The notes beneath the pieces were generated by a model. The model saw only the letters and a list, made by a program, of their open reading frames with translations. It had not been told where the DNA came from and ran no database searches. A stretch of 64,000 nucleotides of DNA from NCBI GenBank assembly GCA_035578175.1, contig JAQMRL010000002.1:130450171-130514170 (forward strand), in the 5' to 3' direction. The position numbers and the translations under genes are program-made. Numbering within the stretch: the stretch's first letter is position 1; each line of letters opens with the position of its first letter. The DNA is from Catonia carolina (lineage: Eukaryota; Arthropoda; Insecta; Hemiptera; Achilidae). Shown here piece after piece: positions 8,774 to 19,431 of this stretch.

Positions 8774-11700
8774 GTAAGTTACTACGATTACATTGATATT
8801 ATTTTTTTTTTTAACGTCCGACTGTTCTGCAATTACTGCTAATGCAGACGGTGAAGAATGAAATGATTTTTTGTAACGTATGAAAATATGCCGTGCCTGA
8901 ATGGGATTCGAACCCAAGACCGCATGACATTGATATTATAATAATGTAGAAGTATACTAATTAAAATTCTTCAACGGTTGTTGATTTTCTGAAATTTTTT
9001 TAAGTTTGGCTAATAAAAAATTTAATTATAGGTAATTTCATGGAATTTGCAGAAGACAGTTTTTACCACATATTTTCTCGTAAAAGTTTACATGAAAAAT
9101 AATGTTCAACATGGCCACTATCTAGAATATTAATGCTGTTGTTTAGGTCATCAGCTGAAATACTGGTTTGAACCTCAAGAGGTTTTATTAAGTAAAACGA
9201 GGAGTGAGGTGGTTTACCATGCCTTCCTCAGTGAGTGGAAAAGTATGCTTATTGGCATGCCAGGCCCTTTGAAAAGCAAATATTGTCCACCTTGCAAATG
9301 ACTTCACTTCATTCCCCACAGGGTCTGGCTGTATAATGAAATTCATTACTCTCAGAGGAGATAACTCTGACTAGTGTATTTTACACCTCTACCTCTTCTG
9401 TTCTGAAATGCTTCAGTCATATAATTGGCAGACCGTGTGATAAGACACGGAAATATTTTTCGTAGCCCTGGAACTATGAGATCGAGTACAAATAATTTAA
9501 TACTCCATCTGCCTTTTATAGGAAGAATGTAAATCTATACTAACTAATATCTTTAACACATGTAAATTTTCTAAAATTGTTAAAAGTTTAGACTTATAAA
9601 AAATTCTGTATTATATAACTGCATGGAATTGCAAAAGACAGGTTTTACCACTGATTTTCTCATAAAATTTTACATGAAAAGTAGTGTTCAACAAGACGAC
9701 TGTCTACAATATTATAATTATAGTGTAGTATTTAATATGATTATTCTAAGACAGCTAAAGCAAATTCTACAGAGTATTGTGTACAATCAGCAATATATTT
9801 TTTTGTACTCTTTATATTCACTCATTTTTTTACTCATTTTACTCATATTTATTACTCATATTACTCATTTACTCATTTATTACTCATTTTACTCATTTTA
9901 CTCATATTTATTTTTTTTACTCATTTTATTTAGATTTAGTAATATTTAAAATCATTTAAAATTGTATATATTTTTTGTCCCTAATGTGTGTACATTGCAA
10001 TCTGTTCAATTTAAGAACAATAAACAATCCCATGACCCAATGAGATGAGAATAATATGTATGACATATAAATAAGGTGTAGTCTTGTACAGACTCAGGCT
10101 GACCATTCCTGAGAGAGTATGGTTAATTAAATCCCAATCATTAAAGACACCAGTAACCACTGTCTAATATTTAAATCCGTAACCTTTGCTAGGATTTGAA
10201 CCAGGAACCTTTATCTTCAAAAATCACCTGTTAAACAGCTGACTCATGGCGATGTCTTTACCACTAGACCAACCCAGTGGTCACAAAATTATTTCTAACA
10301 CTAATATTTTAAGTAAACACTAAGGTAACTGTGAATCTTTGGTTAAAAGTTTTTACATGATATACTTTTTGAAATAAGTACCTAGTTATAAATACATGGC
10401 TGCGATTGATACTTAATGGTTTTAACATAGTGATAATATTTTGACTTATCAGTTTTTATCTCGAAATGTCCTTTCCTTCCTTTTAAAAATCTTCTGGAAG
10501 CAAGCTCGTGGTATAGTGATCAGAGTAACTGGCTTCTACATCAGGAGTCCTGGATCCAATTCCCAGTCAGGTCTGACATTTTTTCATAAAGTTCTTTAGA
10601 ATTCTTTTTGAAAGTCTCAAATGTAAAACCAAAAAAAGAAGGTTTCTTGCATGCAGTTAATAAAAAAAATTAATTGGTAACTACTTCAGAATTCTAATCA
10701 CATTCAATTATGAATTATTAGATGATTTACGGACTTCCAATAGTCAAATTTCTTCAAGAAAGCCAGAACACTTATTAAAACAAATAATACAAACAATTAC
10801 AATAATATATTGTTTAGTACAATAAAATATATATTACAAATTTACTTGTATACCTTTATCTGATCTAGTCTCACTTGAAAAACATATTGTAAAAATAAGA
10901 AAATTATTTCATCAAACATCCTATGTAGGATTTTAAACAGCCGTATTATTTAAAATTGAAATATATATTTTTCTAACCACCAGAATATGGTAACATAAAA
11001 CACTTACCAATGTTTATAGTGCTTTCGTGTATCTTGTACACATCTTCAGTAAATTTAAATTAAAAATTTTTTTATGTCAAAATTTAAAACTTCCTACTCC
11101 TACCATGGTAGATAAGGAATCAATTTCCTTATCTACCATGGTAGGAGTAGGAAGTTTTTAATTTTGACTTAAAAAAAATTTTAATTTTAATTTACTGAAG
11201 ATGTGTACAATATACACGAAAGTGCTATAAATATTGGTAAGTGTTTTTTGTTACCGTATTCTGGTGGTCAGAAAAATATATATTTCAATAATAAGAAAAT
11301 ATAGGCTATTACCTTCATCTTTGGTTGTTACACAATTTTTTTTGTCTCTATGACTGTAGGTTGCAATCTGTTCAATTCATAACAATAAGCAACCCTGTGA
11401 CCCAATGAGATGAAGATGATGTGTAAGACATGTAAATGAGGTGTAGTCTTGTACAGACTGGGCCGACCATTCCTGAAAGAATATTATTTATTGAATCCCA
11501 ACCATCAAAGTACTCCAGTAACCACTGTCTAGTATTCAGATCCAAGTAAAAGTAACTACCTTTGCTAGGATTTGAACCAGAAACCTTCGTCTCCAAAAAT
11601 CAGCTGTTAAATAGCTGACTTGCGATGATTACTTTATCTCTTGACCAATCCAGTGTTTGATAAAATAAAATAAAAATGGGTACATTTGAATAGGTGTATT

Positions 11701-14700
11701 TAATATTTGTTAAATATTGTGTTATAAATTGTTAATTTTTTATTTTGAATTTTTCCAGGAAACCTTGTAGCAAATGGTGCTAAAGTAGTGAATCCAAAAG
11801 TGGACGTAACAAATGGTCGACTAATAATATTAGATAATTATTTATTCCCTGAAGATTTAATTGAAGATCATAGTTTTCTTCAAGATATGACAGAAGTTTT
11901 ATCATTCTTACAAAGCGGTGTACGAGTCTTTCAACATCTTTTAGCAAGATCTAATGTAACAAAACTTTTAAAACAAGGTAATTATAATTTTTGTTGTTAA
12001 ATGTATAAGTTGATGTTAACATAGGTTATATAATATTTCTTAAGTTTTTCATTTGGAATACCTGGACGACTAATGAGCTGAGAAAATTGTTCAAGATCAT
12101 TTCAATAGAAAACACATGATACCTAAATTCATTCTTGATTTAAAAAATTTTGAACTATAAAATTTGTTTACCAGGAGTAATTGAATTCATGTCAGTGTGG
12201 GCTGCGTCATTAAGACCAAGGTTTGATACATTATTTTGTATTCCTAGAATTAATACGTTGCATCATGAAAATTAAATTCTAAGTAAAATGATGAGACTAC
12301 AAAAAACTAGCTGGCTCGTACAAATATATATTCACACAATGAATTCTGAGTGAAGTCATTATACCTAGAACAGATTTTTGCTGCGATGTACTGATTAGCT
12401 TGTATCGTTTGATTTATTCCAATCTCTTCACAAAATTTTGTTTAGTCAATAAATTTCTAACTTCAAATATTCCATACCTGCTACAAAAATGAAATGCCAA
12501 CAGCTTGGTGGTTGTTGATTGTGAGGATAAATACATAAATTTTACTGTCACGTAAAATAATTTACATTATGTTATATCACAAGTCAAAATGTTTGGGACA
12601 TGGAAATTGTAAGGTAATTCTATTGCACAAAAGACAAAAAAGATACTGAGCAGACATTCGCTTGGAGTGGCCAAAGAAACTGTGCAAAAACCTTTACCAG
12701 GACAGTCAGAAGAGGGATGGTTGTGTAAGAGGGTTAAAAATTCACAAAATAAAATTGGTTCTTCAAATGGTTGTTTGTGTATATGAATAATTACTGGACA
12801 AAGGTAGTCGTTAAGAAAAGTTTGATATTAATTAAAAAACATTAATAAGCCACCCAGATTTCTGATACTTTCACATGTTTTGGCAAATCTGCATATTTAA
12901 GGGTCTTAAATTAATAAAAATAAGCATTTCACAAAAAAATGTGTTAAAATTACTTAGCATTTTAATTAGAATAGTTTCATTACACTCAAAGGTATAATAG
13001 TTTCATGTATACAATTCTAACATATGGTTTATTTCTCAAAAGCTTTTAAAGTTTTTACAAATTTTAATTTTTTAATTTTTTTTTTGTTGAATCCTGAAAG
13101 TGTCCTGTTTGGAAGTAAATTAAATTAATTTTTTTCTGTTACTTTATTGCAGAGGAGTCATACACAGTGTTTGTGCCAACTGATCGAGCTTTCCAAAGAT
13201 GGCACCCAATTGATTGGGGCTTTTATCCATTCTCAGTACCAGAGTTCACAGAATCAATTCTAATGAATCATTTTGTGAATGCAAATATTCGTCAAGAACA
13301 AATAAAAGATGGACAAACATTTAAAACACTTGGCGGCAAAGAAATAACTTTCAGTAGAAAACGTAAGTGAAACATTTGTTTTCTATTTTTCATTTTAAAT
13401 ATTGCAGTTAAGTATCAATTCATATAGGCAAGAGAAAGTAAAAATAACTAGTTGAACATCTTCAGAATATATTATAATGTTATACAATTGTAGTTTTAAG
13501 TAAAATATGATTTAATACACAATTTCTTGAATAGGTTTCTTCAAAGGAATCGTTTAAATTTTGTGCAATAACATTCTCCTGCTAAAATAAATATGATTCT
13601 TTTAAAGGAAAATAATCTATATACAGTATTAATAGCAAGCAGGTTTTTTTCAACACAATTTTAACCACTTAAAACTTCATCAATTTTCCTCGAAGTGGGC
13701 TCAAATGATTCGTCTGTTTGAGAAGATTTGCAGAAAACTAGCCAAAATCATATACAGTGTTTTGATTTTTGACTGTAAAATAGGAGGTCTAAAATAAAGA
13801 CGATAATACGTGAAATTAATACGGTAAGCGATGCGTCGGTGTACCAAATGCAGTACTACCCTTCGCATATATCTCTCTCTTTCTTTATCTATCCCTCCCA
13901 CATCTTGCACAGCTATTTCAGGTTGGAAGGGGCCAAGTTCAATGAACTTATAATATACCAACGCATTGGTAGGACCAACACATCGCTTTGGACTTTCCAA
14001 CATGGTTGTTGTTACTTTGAAAAGTGTACAGTGAGTTCTGCTATATTTTGCTTTCGTGTTAACAGCTTTTTTCAGAGCTATTATATTTTTTCGATTCTTT
14101 TTAGAAACTATTGCCAATCATCCGGAAATTAATGGATAGTCGTCCATCAGGGGGCAGATCATGAGGCAGGAGATATTCTATAAAAACAAATTTACACTTT
14201 TGTGCGGGTTTTTCCGCAGAGGTTCATCTAATATTAAAGTATAATAATATTCTTTCCTATGTACTAATAATTACATTATGTAGCCTACTTATGTTTATGA
14301 ATTCTTGTTTCAGCAACACTTTCCATTAATGGTGTTGAGATTATAAAAGGAGATACTCCAGTAGTTCGAGGAAATATAATGTTCATTTCAGAAGTTCTAT
14401 TTGTAAATGAAGGTGTCGTTCAGAGGTTACATCAACAGCACAAAGATAAAGAAACACCACCTTTATTAGCATTCCCCTGGTTTGGTGCACAGTTTCTCTC
14501 ACATGCATTTTTAGCACTTGAACGTAATCCAAAATTTACACACATTACAAGGTTCCTTAATATGGCAGATCTTGCACCACATATTTCTGGAGCTGGTAAG
14601 TTGGGTATAATTCAAAAATATGTATTTATTTTATATTAATCTGTAGTTAAGTTAGTAAATACCCAGTCAATCAGCTGGTTGAAAGTCGCTATTAATTGTT

Positions 14701-17700
14701 AAGCAACTCTGGTTGGGCAAGCGACTTTGTATGGTGACAAGCATTCCTAAACAAATTCCACTGGTAGTCCCTGTTAAAAATTTCATACTAAATCGCGTTA
14801 AAAAAAGTTAGCAAAAAGCAGCGGTAAAATTGGGTGGTTGTTAGTAAAGAACAGTTCTTAATAACAAATAAAAAAATCTTAAAAAAAGAGTTAGTGAATA
14901 ATTGAGGAAGCTTTATTGCAATGTAAAAAATAATATAGTCTGTCTACTGTAAGAGTACTCCGCGCGAGGCAAGCGCCTACAGGTTGTAAACAAAAGTTTT
15001 ACACTAGGTAGCGCGTATCAACCTCTTCGCCTGACAATTATCCTGCACTACGTTTCATCATTAAAATATCTACATCCAGCTAAAATAAACATTATCCTTT
15101 AAGCGTTTTGAATTATACCGTTTTGATTACGTGTAATTATTGTAGTTTCATAAAGATTCCTTAATTAATTATTTTAACCATTACATTTAACAAAACAATT
15201 TTTGTCTACTTTTTAATGTTTACCGCTTTTATGTTTCAAAAACTCAACACATTCACTATCACGCATGTTAACAAAACACAGCTTACATAACTTTTCAACT
15301 TCAGTCTACGAAGAAAATCGAAACGAACCGATACAATACCAAAAGATAACTAATGAAACTAAAAATGAGTTAAACACGGGGAAGTGCAAACTGTGTTAAA
15401 CTAGTCACATACATTAATTTTAGTGATACGAAATAAACAATGTGAAATTAATAACAACGAATCATAGGAATTGTTTACTCTCCTGTTATAATTCAAACGC
15501 ATTAGTCTTATATTACTTTTGACCAAAAATAAAACTGAGTCTATAAAAAACCCCACTAATCATAAATATAATGTAATAATAGTAAATAATGTTACGAAAA
15601 ATAACAATCTAAGAGTAACAATAGTAAAAGTTTTAATTTTTAATGGTAAACTAATGTTCGATTTATGAAACATTTTCTAACAAATGAATTGAACCTGTTT
15701 TTATTATATTAAGCTAGAGCGAATATAATATTGGGTTCGAATCCCACTCGGGCATGGCATTTTTTCATACGTTACAAAAAATTCATTTCATCCTTCACCA
15801 TCTGCATTAGCAGCAATTTGCAAAACAGTCGGACGTTAAACCAAAAAAAAAAAAAAAAAAAAAAATAGAGCGAATAATTAGTGTTGTATGGAATTTTGTT
15901 TTTGATCATGCTGTGCGTATTATTAATTAATGCGCATGCTCACTTGTATTGCTGATTGCCTACATCGGAGTACTCTTAGCGTAGACAGACTATAGGTGAT
16001 AATAATAATAATAATAACAACAATAATAATCTTTTTTTCTTTCTTTTTAAATTATACTGTAATTTATTTGTAAGTGTATACAGTAAATGCTTCATTTAAA
16101 TGTTTATGTTTGTTTGTGTGTATCATATTCAATTTTATACTTTTATATTATTTCATAATTATATTACTATACTATCATATTAAAATATTATACTTATCAT
16201 GTTCATTTTATTATATTCATCATATCATATGTTATAATCATCACATTCATGTAGGCCTATTATATTTTAGGTTATGAAATTGAAGCATCATTATTGTATG
16301 TAGTATTATAAGCTTGTTAAATTATGATTGTATGTGTTAAATTTATGTTTTAAGAGAGCAACATTGGGTTTTACCTGTTGCGCTCATATGTAATGCTTTC
16401 TTAAATAAATAAATAAATAACCAGATCATTTGCAAACAATAAGCTCCGACCTGCCCACCTGCTATTATTTTTAATAAAAATTATAATTGAGCATTTATTT
16501 TAATTAACTAAAAATCCTTTAATAATATACTCTTTTAATTTCAGGTTACACATTCTTTGTACCAACAGATGAAGCTTTTACGCAGCTAGGATTAAAACAT
16601 GCTCCTGATAATTATTTGTCAAGTGGTGAAGGTTTAAAAATACTTTTAACTCATTTTGTTAAAGGACGATTATATGATAGAGATCTCAGTGATAATTCTA
16701 CTTTTACATCACTATCAAACAAAACTGTTCATATTCATAGAAAAGAAGGTAATGAGCACTGATATTATTTTTTAAGTTACTAGAAATCAGGTGTGAAACA
16801 CTCACACGACTTTCTCTTGCCAATGCCAATAATGAATAATATAACCTAATATTAGCAATAAAACATTAGAAAAAGCAAAATAACTAACCAACCTCAAAAA
16901 ACATAACTTAATTTTAATCGTGAGTGAATGATGCAAAATGAAACCCAATCGTACTTAGTCTTAATAATATGGAAAAAACTCTTTCACGTTTTTGAGAAAA
17001 TCGCAAAAAAGTGAAAAATGACACAAATAAACTACAACTTCCAGTTGACCGATTTTGATGAAAATGTTTGTGTCGGGTCCTCTAGTGGTACCTAACTTAA
17101 GTTTCAAGTTGCAACTTCATACGATGTTCGGTTCTTGAAATATTTTGTTCATACACACGCAGACCAAATGCTAAAAACATGTTTTTGGGTTCAGGGGGTC
17201 TCAAAACGTGTAGACCCGGTGAAAACTCGATTTTGAAAAATCGACATGAAAACAATACTTTCCTTCCTGTATATTCACATAGGCAAGAGAAAGTAATAAC
17301 AAAAAATTAATTAGTGGTTTATTGTTGTCTTTATCAGGTATTACTAGATTCACGGATTTGCGAGCTTACATGTAGCAGCTGCCATTGCTACACTTAAGGC
17401 CTATTCCCCTGATGCTAGCACTAGCTTCTAGTTGATTAGCAGCTAGTTTAGTTAAAGCGCTAGTATTCACTAAGGCTCTAGTGACTTTGAACATGTTTGA
17501 TTTTACTAGCGCTAGTAGGGGAGAAAAGGTCATGTGATTGACTAGCGCTTGTAAGCTAACTCGGTGTGAAAGTTTGGAAATGTTGCTAGTTGCTAGTAAG
17601 CTGTACTTTGTACTGCAGTACTCAACACAACTCTTGTGTATCTTCAGAGCACTATTAATTAATTAACTATTACATTAAATTCTGTATGAATCTGAGCTTT

Positions 17701-19393
17701 GTGCAGCTGCGGGATGAAGGGGACAGACGAAGTACCAGACTACTGCTATGTCATAACACTGTACTAATCATCTCATTGCTCTTTGCTAGGCAGTAGGCTG
17801 CCTAGTGCGGTGACATTATGTGGGTGTTATTTTGACTATTCGCTGCAGATGGTGACACCGAATATAAAGGGTGATTCAAAAAGAGAGCCTGTTTTTAAAC
17901 GGCTGGTAAATTTTTGTTTATCGGTTGGCAACATTGTTTGACCACGTTTCTATTTTGGAGAACATTCCGATTGACGATTCAGTTGTAGTTTCTCTTGTTC
18001 ACAGTGTAGTGCTCTCGCAGTCTGTGTCTAACCATGGAGAAGTTTACTATTGTGCAACGAGTGTTAATCGTCAAAACATTTTACCAGAGTGGAGAGAGTT
18101 ATGCGGCTACTGTCAGGCGACTTCGCGGTACTCTAGGACGTAATGAAGCACCGAATGAATCAACAGTTCGCAGGCTCATGAAAAAGTTTTTTGAGACGGG
18201 TTCAACAGTCGACCTTAAAAGTTCTGGACGTCGTCGTTCTGGCCAAACTGAGCAGAACGTTGCGTTGGTTTGTGACAGTGTGGCTGTTAGCCCAGCAAAA
18301 TCAATACGTCGCCGTTCTCAACAATTGGGTTTAAGATGTTCTTCTGTATGGAGAATTCTTCGGTACGATCTCCAATCTCACCCGTATAAAATTCAGTTGA
18401 CGCAACATTTGAAAGTGGCAGACCATCAGAAGAGACGACAGTTTGTTGACTGGGTATTGAGAAAACGGCAGGATGATGACACCTTCGCAAACAAAATCAT
18501 TTTCAGTGATGAGGCGCACTTCCACTTAAACGGTTTTGTTAATAAACAGAACTGCCGTATGTGGGGTTTAGAAAACCCTCGCGTGGTTAATGAAAGGGAA
18601 ATGTATGCACAGCGAGTGACAGTTTGGTGCGGCTTTTGGTCGGGCGGTGTCATCGACCCTTACTTTTTTGAAAATCAAGAAGGACAAGCCGTGACAGTAA
18701 ATGGAGATCGATACCGTACGATGATTAGGGAGTTTTTGTGGTGTCATTTGGATGGAATGGACATTGACGAGTTGTGGTTTCAGCAGGATGGTGCCACCTG
18801 TCACGCTGCACGAGAAACAATGTTGTTGCTCCGTGAACGGTTCCAGGATCGCATCATTTCTCGTAATTCCGACCGTCAATGGCTACCAAGGTCGTGTGAC
18901 TTGACACCTTGTGACTTTCCTCTTTGGGGTCATCTGAAGTCATTGGTGTATGCCAATAAACCCCGAAACATCAATGACTTGAAGGAGGAAATTCGACGGG
19001 TTATCGGGCAAATGGAAGTCGAAACTTGTCGTGCAGTAATATCCAGTTTCATGGACAGAGTTGATGCGTGCCAGCGCAGTAGAGGAGGACACATGCATGA
19101 CATCATTTTTCATACATAAAATCGGAAGGAAAGATGAACTTGTTGATGTATTTATTTTCAGTTTTTCAGTAAAATAAATCTCTTAATTTGATATATCAAA
19201 ACCGGCGCTCTTTTTGAATCACCCGTTATCTAGTTTGGATAGTACCCTTGACTACTACAAACATTGTACTAGATAGTAAAATGTTACTACTACTCATGCA
19301 ATCTCTTACAGTGGTGACATAATGCATCCTCTCAGCTGCACAAAGCTTGGAAATGGGCAGTAACTAGCTCTGTGGGAACCGTTACCTAAGTGC

Positions 19394-19431
<38 letters not shown>

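Noticed and set aside
10499..10590. Possible tRNA gene
   Set aside because: A and B boxes are present but acceptor and anticodon stems do not close, and the same head occurs in SINEs here.
11372..11596. 74-aa minus frame
   Set aside because: This is SINE S1 read in its own orientation; SINEs do not encode protein.
13701..14132. 138-aa minus and 97-aa plus frames between FAS1 exons c and d
   Set aside because: Both strands are open over the same intron sequence and neither resembles a known protein. A diverged transposon fragment is possible but unsupported.
18287..18879. Minus-strand frames across the DD41D transposase
   Set aside because: They are shadows of the 361-aa plus-strand transposase gene.
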